Shown: in pieces, positions 1 to 11,316 of the stretch
How the letters are laid out: every line of letters begins with the position of its first letter
Numbering within the stretch: position 1 is the first letter of the stretch
Assembly (NCBI GenBank): GCA_001897995.1
Contig: MKRV01000236.1
Span: 62,001 to 126,000 of the forward strand
DNA: 64,000 nt
Source of the DNA: Alphaproteobacteria bacterium 65-37
GTDB lineage: Bacteria > Pseudomonadota > Alphaproteobacteria > Reyranellales > Reyranellaceae
Direction: 5' to 3'
Notes under the pieces: generated by a model
Seen by the model: only the letters and a program-made list of their open reading frames with translations
What the model was told of the DNA's origin: nothing
Databases searched by the model: none
Program-made: the position numbers and the translations under genes

Positions 1-1593
<1,593 letters not shown>

Positions 1594-1613
1594 CGCCGGA
1601 GGACGCGGAAGCC

Positions 1614-2183
1614 ATGGCGCCAGCTTCTCAAGACGGGGGGCTGGCCGACCGCATGGTCGCCATGGCCCGCAACAACATCCTGGCGAACCACCGCCTGCTC
1701 GGCGCCTGCAAGGCGCTGACGCCGGCGGAGTTCGCCGCTCCGCGCACCAGCTTCTTCCCGTCGCTGCGCGCCACGCTCAATCACATCCTCTGGGTCGACA
1801 CCTACTACATCGACGCGATCGAGCGCGATCCGACGGTGCTCAAGCGTTACAACGATCCGCCGCCCGATTTCGCCGACGGCGGCTCGCTCTATCCGGCCCA
1901 GATCGCCAGCGACCGCCGGTTGCTCGCCTTCTGCGAGCGTCAGACCGCGGCGAGCCTCGGCGAAATGCTGGTCCTGCCGCGGCCCAATCGCACGCCGCCG
2001 CCGACCAGCGTGGCGTCGATCCTCGACCATCTCTTCCAGCACCAGACCCATCATCGCGGCCAGGCGCACGCCATGCTGGCCGGCACGGCCGTGAAGCCGC
2101 CGCAGCTCGACGAGTTTTTCCTGGCCGGCGAAGAGCATCTGCGCCGCGACGAACTGCTGGCGCTGGGGCTCGAACCGAGTTGA
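1614..2183 (+). CDS. DinB family protein
   Basis: 189 residues with the four-helix DinB/YfiT fold signature: a histidine in NHILWVDTYYID (about residue 60) and the C-terminal HQTHHRGQAHAML (about 142-154), which together supply the three metal-binding histidines of this superfamily. Family members are metal-dependent thiol-conjugating or damage-related enzymes; the substrate here is unknown. It begins 20 bp after aconitase. Its TGA stop overlaps the ATG of the next gene by one base, so the two are probably translationally coupled. Confidence 0.85.
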   Translation: MAPASQDGGLADRMVAMARNNILANHRLLGACKALTPAEFAAPRTSFFPSLRATLNHILWVDTYYIDAIERDPTVLKRYNDPPPDFADGGSLYPAQIASDRRLLAFCERQTAASLGEMLVLPRPNRTPPPTSVASILDHLFQHQTHHRGQAHAMLAGTAVKPPQLDEFFLAGEEHLRRDELLALGLEPS

Positions 2184-3304
2184 TGCGGCCCCGGCCTTCC
2201 TTCGCGGGCGCGGCGATCGAAGTGAGCGACCTCGGCCGCTCTATCGCCTTCCATCGCCTGTGGCTGCCGATGCTGGGTTTCCGTCGCGTCTGGGCCCATC
2301 CTGACCGCGTGATGTGGTCACGCGGCTACGACCATTTCGTGATGCGTCAGGCCAAGGACGGCGTCTCCTACGGGCCGGGTGCCTTGTGGCTCGCCGTCTC
2401 GGCCGAGAGCCGCGCCCAGGTCGACCAGGTCTTCGCCGAGCTGCGCGATGCCGGCGCGGAAATCCTGCAGCCGCCCAAGGAGCTCGAGTACTTCGCGCCC
2501 GGCTATTACTCGGTCGGCTTCCGCGACCCCGACGGCGTGCCGATCGAGGTCGTGCATCGCTGGGACGAACTGCCCGATGTCGCCGACGCCGAGCAGGTGC
2601 GCGTGCCCGGCCACGGCGTCACCCTGGGCGGCTACTTCTTCAAGCCACAGGCCGGACAGCCCCCCTATCCGGCGTTGATCCTGCTGCACGGCTTCGCCGG
2701 CCATGCTCACAATCTGATCGGCCTGGCCCGTCGCGCCTCGGCCAACGGCTATGTCGTGCTGGCTCTGTCGCTGCGCGGCTGGCTGGGATCGGAGGGCGAA
2801 AGCGACCAGGGTCTGCGCCAGCCGCTCGATGTTCTCGCGGCGGTCGATTGGCTGGCCAAGCGGCCATCGGTCGATCGCGATCGCATCGGCCTGGTCGGCG
2901 CGTCGATGGGCGGCCAGGTGGCGCTGCTGACGGCCGCGCACAAGCCGCCGATCAAGGCCGTCGCCTCCTACTTCGGGCCGACCGATCTGGCGCGCTGGCG
3001 GGCGGCCAACCCCTTCATCAAGGACTATCTCGACGATCTCTGTGGCCCGGAAGGCCTGCCCGTTCGCTCTCCGATATTCCGCGTTGCGCAGATCGATGCG
3101 CCGGTTCTGCTGATCCACGGCGACGCCGACGAAAACGTGCCGGTCGACCAGACGACGACCATGGCCGAGGCCTTGCGAAATCACGGCAAGGACGTCGAGG
3201 CCTTCATCATTCCGGGCGCAACGCACTATTTTACCGACAAGGAGTATGGCATTGCGCTTCGCACCCTGTTCGACTTCATGCGTCGACATCTGACCCGGAG
3301 CTAG
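2183..3304 (+). CDS. Fusion of a VOC (glyoxalase-like) domain with an alpha/beta hydrolase
   Basis: About residues 8-130 form a VOC domain: one beta-alpha-beta-beta-beta module ending in FRDPDGVPIEVVHRW, with its terminal Glu metal-ligand position present. Residues 140-373 form a prolyl-oligopeptidase/dienelactone-hydrolase-type alpha/beta hydrolase: oxyanion region LLHGFAGH, nucleophile elbow GASMGG, acid in HGDADENV and catalytic His in GATHYF. The start ATG at 2183 shares its A with the upstream TGA; a TTG three bases earlier is also possible. The first VOC metal position lacks the usual His, so the VOC part may bind ligand rather than catalyse. Substrate unknown. Confidence 0.85.
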   Translation: MRPRPSFAGAAIEVSDLGRSIAFHRLWLPMLGFRRVWAHPDRVMWSRGYDHFVMRQAKDGVSYGPGALWLAVSAESRAQVDQVFAELRDAGAEILQPPKELEYFAPGYYSVGFRDPDGVPIEVVHRWDELPDVADAEQVRVPGHGVTLGGYFFKPQAGQPPYPALILLHGFAGHAHNLIGLARRASANGYVVLALSLRGWLGSEGESDQGLRQPLDVLAAVDWLAKRPSVDRDRIGLVGASMGGQVALLTAAHKPPIKAVASYFGPTDLARWRAANPFIKDYLDDLCGPEGLPVRSPIFRVAQIDAPVLLIHGDADENVPVDQTTTMAEALRNHGKDVEAFIIPGATHYFTDKEYGIALRTLFDFMRRHLTRS

Positions 3305-3310
3305 TCCGTC

Positions 3311-3982
3311 ATGCGCGTGTCCGAAGCCATCAACTCCCGCCGGTCGATGCGGGTCTTCAAGGCCGAGCCGGTCGCCAAGGCCGATATCGAATGGATCATC
3401 AGCAACGCCAACCGCGCGGCGTCGAACGGCAACCTGCAGCCGTGGAAGCTCTACGTCACCATGGGCAAGGCGCGGCAACGCCTGTCGACGGCGATCCTCA
3501 AGGCCATGGACGAGGGTGACCATGGGCCGGGCGGCGAATACGACGTCTATCCGAAGGAATTCACGCCGGTCTACGACACGCGCCGCAAGCATGTCGGCAA
3601 GCAGCTCTATACGCTGCTCGGTGTGCCGAAGGGCGATGCCGCCGGCATGCTGAAGCAGTTTCGCAAGAACTACGAATTCTTCGATGCGCCGGTCGGCATG
3701 ATCCTCTGCATCGAAAAGCGCATGGGCGGCGGCCAGTGGATCGACTGCGGCATCTTCCTCGACCAGCTCATGTTGCTGGCCCGCGAAAAGGGCCTGCACA
3801 CCTGCCCGCAAGCGGCATTCAGTCGCTACCAACATGTTGTGCGGCGCGAGCTCGCGATCCCCGAGGATCAGATCGTGATCTGCGGCCTGGCGCTGGGCCA
3901 TGCCGACCCCGATGTTGCTCCCAACAGCCTGATCACCGAACGCGCGCCGATCCAGGATTTCACGACCTGGTTCACTGAATGA
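3311..3982 (+). CDS. Nitroreductase family protein
   Basis: 223 residues of the FMN-dependent nitroreductase fold. The N-terminal SRRSMRVFKAEPV and the ASNGNLQPWKLYV segment (about residues 37-49) are the FMN phosphate and isoalloxazine contacts typical of the family; the C-terminal half carries the CGLALGHADPD segment that packs on the flavin. Family enzymes reduce nitro groups, quinones or flavins with NAD(P)H; the substrate cannot be told. It lies 6 bp after the VOC/hydrolase fusion, so aconitase-DinB-hydrolase-nitroreductase may be one transcript. A hairpin and a tandem repeat follow its stop. Confidence 0.88.
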   Translation: MRVSEAINSRRSMRVFKAEPVAKADIEWIISNANRAASNGNLQPWKLYVTMGKARQRLSTAILKAMDEGDHGPGGEYDVYPKEFTPVYDTRRKHVGKQLYTLLGVPKGDAAGMLKQFRKNYEFFDAPVGMILCIEKRMGGGQWIDCGIFLDQLMLLAREKGLHTCPQAAFSRYQHVVRRELAIPEDQIVICGLALGHADPDVAPNSLITERAPIQDFTTWFTE

Positions 3983-3988
3983 CGCTGC

Positions 3989-4016
3989 CGTCGTGAATTT
4001 GGCGTCGTGATTTTGG
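3989..4016. repeat. Two tandem 14-bp direct repeats upstream of acs
   Basis: CGTCGTGAATTTGG (3989-4002) is followed directly by CGTCGTGATTTTGG (4003-4016), a 13/14 match. The pair lies just after the nitroreductase stop and about 130 bp before the acs start. It could be a regulator site or a chance slippage product; nothing identifies a binding protein. Confidence 0.6.
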
Positions 4017-4036
4017 TGTCGCGCGGCGAGCGACAC
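4016..4036 (+). terminator. Candidate terminator hairpin after the nitroreductase gene
   Basis: Perfect 7-bp stem GTGTCGC (4016-4022) / GCGACAC (4030-4036) with a 7-base loop, followed by GTTTCC. The T tract is weak, so termination efficiency is uncertain. It would separate the preceding operon from acs. Confidence 0.4.
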
Positions 4037-4144
4037 GTTTCCGGCAGGACAGCACGCGGCCAAAGTCGAATTGCCCAGCTTGGCGACAGCGCGCTAAAAC
4101 GCAGGTAATTCATGGCCTAAGCCTAGCGATGTGGGAGGAACAAA

Positions 4145-6082
<1,938 letters not shown>

Positions 6083-6090
6083 GGAGTCCG

Positions 6091-7443
6091 ATGGCCAACC
6101 CGACGCCGAATCCCACCCTAGGGCAACTCGCCGCGGATCTGGCCGCCGGCCTAACCACTTCCCGCCAGCTCACCGAAGAGGCGCTGGCGCGCATCGAGGA
6201 TCCCAAGGGCGAAGGCAAGCGCGCCTTCGTCAAGGTCTGGCGGACCCAGGCGCTGGCCGCCGCCGATGCCAGCGACCTGCAGCGCAAAGCGGGGATCGTG
6301 CTCTCGCCACTCGCCGGCATTCCCGTCTCGATCAAGGATCTCTGCAACGTCGCCGGCGAGACGACGCTCGCCGGCTCCAAGGCACTCGACGACGCCAAGC
6401 CGGCGGCCGCCGATGCGCCGGTGGTGGCGCGCCTGCGTGCGGCGGGCGCGGTGATCGTCGGCAGCACCAACATGAGCGAGTTCGCTTTTTCCGGCGTCGG
6501 CTTCAACCCGCATTACGGCACGCCGGGCAATCCGGCCGACCGCAAGCGCGTGCCGGGCGGCTCTTCCGCGGGGGCGGCCGTTTCGGTCGCCGACCGCATG
6601 GCCGTGGCGGCACTGGGCACCGACACCGGCGGCTCGGTGCGCATCCCCGCGGCGGTCTGCGGCCTGGTGGGCTTCAAGCCGACGGCGCGGCGCGTGCCGA
6701 TCGACGGCGTGGTGCCGCTCTCGACCTCGCTCGATTCGATCGGTCCGCTCGCCAATTCGGTGGAGGACTGCGCCATCGTCGACGCGGTGTTCGCCGGCGA
6801 GCCGATCTCCGTACCCGCGGCCGCCCCGCTGGCCGGCCTGCGCTTTGCCGTCCCGAAACACTTCGTGATGAGCGAGCTCGATCCCACGGTCACCGCGGCG
6901 TTCGAGCGTGCCTGCAAGGCCTTGTCGGCCAAGGGCGTGAAGATCGAACAGATCGATCTCGCCGAGCTCGACGAGCTGCCCACCATCAACGCCACGGGGG
7001 GCTTCGCCGCTGCCGAGTCCTATGCCTGGCACAGGGACCTGATCGCACGGCGCGGCAACGAATACGATCCGTTCGTCCATCCCCGCATCATGCGCGGCAA
7101 GGACATGTCGGCCGCCGACTATATCGAGCTGCTGGCACGCCGCGCCGACTTGCAGCGCCGCGTGTCGGCGATCACCTCGAATTACGACGCGGTGATCATG
7201 CCGACCTGCGCCATCGTCGCGCCGACCCTGGACGAGGTCGCGACGTCGGACGGCTTCGTGAAGAAGAACATGCTGCTGCTGCGCAACACCTCGGTCGGCA
7301 ACTTCCTCGACCGTTGCGGCATCAGCCTGCCCTGCCACGCCGCCGGCGAGCTGCCGGTCGGCTTCATGCTGATGGGCGAGACGATGGCGGACCGGCGCCT
7401 GCTCGCGCTCGCCCGCAGCGTAGCGCCGGTGGTGAAGGGCTGA
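6091..7443 (+). CDS. Amidase (amidase signature family)
   Basis: 450-residue amidase-signature enzyme. The Ser-cisSer-Lys triad is visible: Lys in VSIKDLCN (about residue 78), then the glycine/serine-rich GGSSAGAAVS (about 153-162), then GTDTGGSVRIPAAVCG with the nucleophile Ser. Such enzymes hydrolyse amides to acid and ammonia; the substrate is not predictable. The ATG is preceded by AAGGAG overlapping the acs stop, so it is probably co-transcribed with acs. An open frame extends upstream across acs, but that part is out-of-frame shadow. It is convergent with the flavin reductase gene, with only 7 bp between stop codons. Confidence 0.9.
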   Translation: MANPTPNPTLGQLAADLAAGLTTSRQLTEEALARIEDPKGEGKRAFVKVWRTQALAAADASDLQRKAGIVLSPLAGIPVSIKDLCNVAGETTLAGSKALDDAKPAAADAPVVARLRAAGAVIVGSTNMSEFAFSGVGFNPHYGTPGNPADRKRVPGGSSAGAAVSVADRMAVAALGTDTGGSVRIPAAVCGLVGFKPTARRVPIDGVVPLSTSLDSIGPLANSVEDCAIVDAVFAGEPISVPAAAPLAGLRFAVPKHFVMSELDPTVTAAFERACKALSAKGVKIEQIDLAELDELPTINATGGFAAAESYAWHRDLIARRGNEYDPFVHPRIMRGKDMSAADYIELLARRADLQRRVSAITSNYDAVIMPTCAIVAPTLDEVATSDGFVKKNMLLLRNTSVGNFLDRCGISLPCHAAGELPVGFMLMGETMADRRLLALARSVAPVVKG

Positions 7444-7450
7444 TCCCGTC

Positions 7451-8086
7451 TCACTGATACCGGGGATCGTCGGGCCGGCGCATGCGCCAGACGTTCTCGG
7501 TCGTGGTGTATTCGCTGTAGCCCAGCCGCGCGACCGGCTTGAAGGACATGATGTCGACGCGGCCGTCCTTCAGGATTGAATCGTCGATATGCACGCCGAC
7601 CACGTGGCCGAGCACGATCGAGCCACGCTTGTCCTCGTGGCCCGGCTCAACCGGCAGTTCGATGGTCTTCCAGTACTTGCACTCGAGCGCCACCGGCGAT
7701 TCCTTGACCCGCGGCGGCTTCACCAGCCGGCAGGGCTCGGGCGTCAGGCCCGCGAGCTTCATCTCGTCGACACCGTAGGCCACCATGGCGGTGGTGATGT
7801 TCATCTTCTCGCTGAGCGCGCCCGCCACCATGTTGACCACGAACTCGCCGGTCTCCTCGGCGTTCATGCGGCTGTGCTTGGTCGGCGTGTCGCCATAGGT
7901 GCCGGTGATGGCGAAATAGACCATCGGCGGGAACTCGCTGACGCCGTTGTAGAAGCTGTAGGGCGCAAGATTGACGCGGCCCTGCTTGTCGACCGTCGAG
8001 ATCCAACCGATCGGCCGCGGCACGATCACCGCCTTCAACGGGTCCTGCGGCAATCCATGGTCGCGCTTGGCGGTCTCGTAGAACAT
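7451..8086 (-). CDS. Flavin reductase-like domain protein
   Basis: 211 residues starting MFYETAKRDHGL. The split-barrel FMN-binding flavin reductase family pattern is visible: VPRPIGWISTVDKQGRVNLAPYS (about residues 21-43) then NAEETGEFVVNMV. These proteins bind FMN and either supply reduced flavin to a monooxygenase or act as small flavin oxidoreductases. The ATG is chosen because AGGGGAAG precedes it; the upstream in-frame extension runs into the neighbouring gene. It starts 10 bp after the stop of the FAD oxidoreductase, so the two form an operon. Confidence 0.88.
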   Translation of the reverse strand: MFYETAKRDHGLPQDPLKAVIVPRPIGWISTVDKQGRVNLAPYSFYNGVSEFPPMVYFAITGTYGDTPTKHSRMNAEETGEFVVNMVAGALSEKMNITTAMVAYGVDEMKLAGLTPEPCRLVKPPRVKESPVALECKYWKTIELPVEPGHEDKRGSIVLGHVVGVHIDDSILKDGRVDIMSFKPVARLGYSEYTTTENVWRMRRPDDPRYQ

Positions 8087-8096
8087 CGTCTTCCCC

Positions 8097-9329
8097 TCAC
8101 TCGTGTCGCGCCGGTGGTGTCTGCACTGTGGGCGCCGCCGCATCAAGCAGAGCCTGCCGCCCGCCGTCGCGGGGCGGATAGATGCGCTGGCGGTTGATCG
8201 TTTCCTTGGTGCGCTTGGCCGTCGCGCCGCGCGCGACGACCTTACGCTCCCAGCCCTCGGTGTAGAGGGCGCCCCACGGCCCGAGATCGAGGATGGTCGT
8301 GTACCAGTCGATCCGAAGCGGCAGCAGGGGCTGACCAAGCAGGTCGCAGACCGCATTGTGGCCGGCGAAACGGCCCATCGGCCGGCCGTGCTGGCAGGAC
8401 ATCACGCAGGAATGCGTGCCGTCGATCAGGAACGAGGCCACGTCCCCCGCGGCGAACTCCGCCGACGGCCCGTTGATCTTCTGGCCTTCGATCTTCAGAC
8501 AGGAATCGACCGGCAAACGGCCGAGCCGATCGCGCGTCACCGGAAAGGCCGAGGCCAGCGGATGAGCCTGCATGCCGGCGCACCAGACGACGGTCTCCGC
8601 GTCGATGCGCCCGCCTGCCGCGAGAGTGACGCCCGCACGGTCGATCGACGCCACGGACACGCCGCCCCGCCGCTCGACGCCCAGCGCGTCGAGCGCCTCC
8701 TCGATCACCGGCACGGCGCTCTCGCCCATGCCGGAGCCGACGCGGACCGCCCTGTCGGCCAGGATCACGCGCGGCGCCTCGACGCCGGCGGCGCGCAGCT
8801 TGGCCGGCAGTTCCGCGGCGGCCTCGATACCTGTCAGTCCGCCGCCGATCACGAGCGCAGTCGACGAGGGCCGCGGGCCGAGCGCCGTGAGGTGCGCATT
8901 GAGCCGCGCGGCAGCCGTGTAGGTGTCGACATCGAAGCCATGGGCCGAGAGGCCGGGCAGGTCCGGCCGCACCAGGCGGCTGCCGAGCGCAAAGACCAGC
9001 CGGTCATAGCCGATCGTCTGCCGGCCGCCCGTCTTCCCACCACCCCGGGAATCGTAGGTCACGACCTTGGCCGCAACGTCGATATCGGTCGCCTCGCCCT
9101 CGATCCGCCGCACGCCGACGGGCAACAGCACATCGTCCAGCGCGACCCGCGTGTCGGAAAGATCGGCTTCGTAGTTGCGCACCCGGATCGAATGCCAGGG
9201 CGTGTCGTTCATCAGCACGATCTCGAGGTGCCGTGCGCCCAGGATCGCGCGCGCGCGGGCCGCCGCGAGGGCGCTCCAGAGGCCGGCGAAGCCGCCGCCC
9301 AGGACGAGGATGCGCTGGACCGAAGTCAC
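8097..9329 (-). CDS. NAD(P)/FAD-dependent oxidoreductase, NDH-2-like
   Basis: 410 residues of the two-dinucleotide-fold pyridine nucleotide-disulfide oxidoreductase type. The FAD-binding motif LGGGFAGLWSA is at about residues 10-20 and the NAD(P)-binding motif VIGGGLTGIEAAAELP at about 162-177; the C-terminal segment has AAGDVASF, the second FAD contact. There is no redox-active CxxxxC, which fits type II NADH dehydrogenase or sulfide:quinone/AIF-like members. It leads an operon with the flavin reductase and is divergent from the Sco gene. Substrate and membrane association are not determined. Confidence 0.87.
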   Translation of the reverse strand: MTSVQRILVLGGGFAGLWSALAAARARAILGARHLEIVLMNDTPWHSIRVRNYEADLSDTRVALDDVLLPVGVRRIEGEATDIDVAAKVVTYDSRGGGKTGGRQTIGYDRLVFALGSRLVRPDLPGLSAHGFDVDTYTAAARLNAHLTALGPRPSSTALVIGGGLTGIEAAAELPAKLRAAGVEAPRVILADRAVRVGSGMGESAVPVIEEALDALGVERRGGVSVASIDRAGVTLAAGGRIDAETVVWCAGMQAHPLASAFPVTRDRLGRLPVDSCLKIEGQKINGPSAEFAAGDVASFLIDGTHSCVMSCQHGRPMGRFAGHNAVCDLLGQPLLPLRIDWYTTILDLGPWGALYTEGWERKVVARGATAKRTKETINRQRIYPPRDGGRQALLDAAAPTVQTPPARHE

Positions 9330-9392
9330 ATCCTGTTGTGCGACGAGGCGTCCGGCTTGTCGAGTGAGGCGGTGCGGCCCATCTTCACGGCC

Positions 9393-9974
9393 ATGTCACG
9401 TACCATGAAGGCGCTGCTCGGCGTCTGGATCGCCGCCCTCGCTGCGGCCGCCGGCTGGATCGCCTGGGACGTCGTCCGCGGCGACGAGCGCCAGACGATC
9501 GGCGGGCCCTTCGCCCTCACCGACCAGGACGGCCGCACAGTTACCAGCGACAGCCTCAAGGGCAAGCCGACCCTGATCTATTTCGGCTTCACGTTCTGCC
9601 CCGACGTCTGTCCGACATCGCTGCTCCTGATGGAAACGGCCGTCGAGCGGCTGGGCCCGGACGCCGCCAAGAAGGTGAATCTGGTCTTCATCACGATCGA
9701 CCCGGAGCGCGACACGCCGGCGCTGCTCAAGGGCTACGTCACCAATTTCGGGCCGACCTATATCGGGCTCACTGGAACGCCGCAGCAGATCGCCGACGTG
9801 GCGCGCGCCTACCGCGTCTACTACCAGAAGGTCCCGGGCAAGGATGGGGGCCCCTATCTCATGGACCATTCCTCGATCGTCTATCTGCTCGACCGCAACG
9901 GCCGCTTCGTCACGCATTTTACACACGACGCCAAAGCCGAGCAGATCGCCAATACTGTGGGCCGTTTGCTGTAG
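9393..9974 (+). CDS. SCO1/SenC family copper chaperone
   Basis: 193 residues. It begins with a short cytoplasmic segment and one N-terminal membrane anchor (about residues 5-22), then a periplasmic thioredoxin-like domain. The copper-binding CxxxC is in FCPDVCPTS and the matching distal His is in LMDHSSIVYL. Sco proteins deliver copper to the CuA site of cytochrome c oxidase. The ATG at 9393 gives MSRTMKALL; ATG 9405 is a possible alternative. The 63-bp gap to the divergent FAD oxidoreductase must hold both promoters. Confidence 0.93.
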   Translation: MSRTMKALLGVWIAALAAAAGWIAWDVVRGDERQTIGGPFALTDQDGRTVTSDSLKGKPTLIYFGFTFCPDVCPTSLLLMETAVERLGPDAAKKVNLVFITIDPERDTPALLKGYVTNFGPTYIGLTGTPQQIADVARAYRVYYQKVPGKDGGPYLMDHSSIVYLLDRNGRFVTHFTHDAKAEQIANTVGRLL

Positions 9975-9977
9975 TTT

Positions 9978-10016
9978 CGACTTAAGTCGTTGAATTTGCG
10001 CCAATTGTGCAGTGCA
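9978..10016. promoter_or_regulatory. Palindrome and TGCA-type candidate operator upstream of phaZ
   Basis: Two elements lie between the Sco stop and phaZ: a perfect 12-bp palindrome CGACTTAAGTCG (9978-9989) and TTGTGCAGTGCAC (10005-10017), in which GTGCA-G-TGCAC is an odd palindrome. TGC/GCA-rich operators are known for the PHA regulator PhaR in other alphaproteobacteria, so a PhaR site is plausible but unproven. The same 12-mer TTGTGCAGTGCA occurs upstream of secB at 32225. Confidence 0.4.
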
Positions 10017-10061
10017 CTATTGAAGTGACAAGCCCTCGCCCAGGCGTACAATCCGGGCCGA

Positions 10062-11282
10062 ATGCTCTACCAAGCGTATGAATTTCAGCGGCAGCTCGCG
10101 ACGCCAGTCCGCCTTTGGGCAAACGTCCTCGAGCAGGCCTATTCCAGCCCCTACAATCCGTGGGCGGATACGTGGTTTGGCAAGTCGGTCGCGGCAGGCG
10201 CCGAGATCCTGTCACGCCTTACCCAGACTTATGCCAAGCCGGCTTTCGGGCTGAAGACGACGCAGGTCGGCGACGAAACCGTCGCGGTCAACGAAGAAAT
10301 TCTGCTGCGCAAGCCTTTCGGCCAGCTGCTGCGCTTCCACCGCGATACGCCCCGGCGCGACCCCAAGGTGCTGGTCGTGGCGCCCATGAGCGGCCACTTC
10401 GCCACCCTGCTGCGCGGCACGGTCGAGGCGCTGCTGCCCGACCACGACGTGCACATCACCGACTGGGTCGATGCGCGCGAGGTTCCGCTCTCCCAGGGCA
10501 ACTTCGACCTCGACGACTATATCGACTACGTCGCCGACTTCTGCCGCTACCTCGGCCCGGACGTGCACGTGATCGCCGTGTGCCAGCCGTCGGTGCCGGT
10601 CCTGGGCGCCGCCGCGCTGATGGCCGAAGCACAGGATCCACGCCAGCCCAAGTCGATCACCCTGATGGGCGGCCCCATCGATACGCGCGAGAGCCCGACG
10701 GTCCCCAACGACCTCGCCATGCGCAACTCGATGATGTGGTTCCGTCAGAACGTCATCTCGACGGTGCCGCTCAACTATCCGGGCGCGCTGCGCCGGGTCT
10801 ATCCGGGCTTCCTGCAGCTCACCAGCTTCATCAGCATGAACCTCGACCGGCACGTGAACGCCCACATGCGCCAGTTCGAGCATCTGATCAAAGGCGACGA
10901 CGATTCGTCGTCCTCCCATCGCACTTTCTACGACGAGTATCTCGCGGTGATGGACCTCACCGCCGAATTCTACCTGCAGACCATCCAGGTCGTGTTCAAG
11001 GAGCACCAGCTGCCGCGCGGCGTCTGGGTGAGCCGCGGCCGCAAGATCAACCCGGCCGCGATCGAGACGGCGCTGATGACGGTCGAAGGCGAGCTGGACG
11101 ACATTTCCGGCGTCGGCCAGACCAAGGCTGCCCATGCACTGACCCCCAACATCCCCGGCGCACGCCACGTGCATTGGGAACAGCCGCGGGTCGGTCACTA
11201 CGGCATCTTCAACGGCCGCAAGTGGCGCGAACAGATCATGCCACGCGTGCGTACCTTCATCCGCGAAAACGACGCCCGCTGA
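10062..11282 (+). CDS. phaZ: Intracellular polyhydroxyalkanoate depolymerase
   Basis: 406 residues, the usual length of alphaproteobacterial intracellular PhaZ. It mobilises stored PHB granules. Recognised by the N-terminal MLYQAYEFQRQLATPVR, the oxyanion segment VVAPMSGHFATLLRG, and the nucleophile elbow with Cys in place of Ser (AVCQPSVPVLGA, about residue 172), as in known intracellular depolymerases. The His near the C terminus is in RVGHYGIFNGRKW. It stands alone, with no phaC, phaP or phaR in the window, between Sco and a convergent phospholipase D-like gene. No clear Shine-Dalgarno precedes the ATG. Confidence 0.93.
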   Translation: MLYQAYEFQRQLATPVRLWANVLEQAYSSPYNPWADTWFGKSVAAGAEILSRLTQTYAKPAFGLKTTQVGDETVAVNEEILLRKPFGQLLRFHRDTPRRDPKVLVVAPMSGHFATLLRGTVEALLPDHDVHITDWVDAREVPLSQGNFDLDDYIDYVADFCRYLGPDVHVIAVCQPSVPVLGAAALMAEAQDPRQPKSITLMGGPIDTRESPTVPNDLAMRNSMMWFRQNVISTVPLNYPGALRRVYPGFLQLTSFISMNLDRHVNAHMRQFEHLIKGDDDSSSSHRTFYDEYLAVMDLTAEFYLQTIQVVFKEHQLPRGVWVSRGRKINPAAIETALMTVEGELDDISGVGQTKAAHALTPNIPGARHVHWEQPRVGHYGIFNGRKWREQIMPRVRTFIRENDAR

Positions 11283-11292
11283 GGCGGCTCGA

Positions 11293-11314
11293 AGGCCTGC
11301 CGATCGGCAGGCCT
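11293..11314. terminator. 22-bp perfect palindrome, bidirectional terminator between phaZ and the PLD gene
   Basis: AGGCCTGCC (11293-11301), GATC, GGCAGGCCT (11306-11314): a 9-bp perfect stem with a 4-base loop that is itself self-complementary. It lies between the convergent stop codons of phaZ (11282) and the PLD-like gene (11317). The flanks are not T-rich, so it may need Rho or act mainly against read-through. Confidence 0.6.
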
Positions 11315-11316
11315 GG

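Noticed and set aside
2318-4063. 581-codon leftward open frame
   Set aside because: It lies antisense to the VOC/hydrolase and nitroreductase genes, both with intact catalytic motifs. High third-position GC opens such frames by chance.
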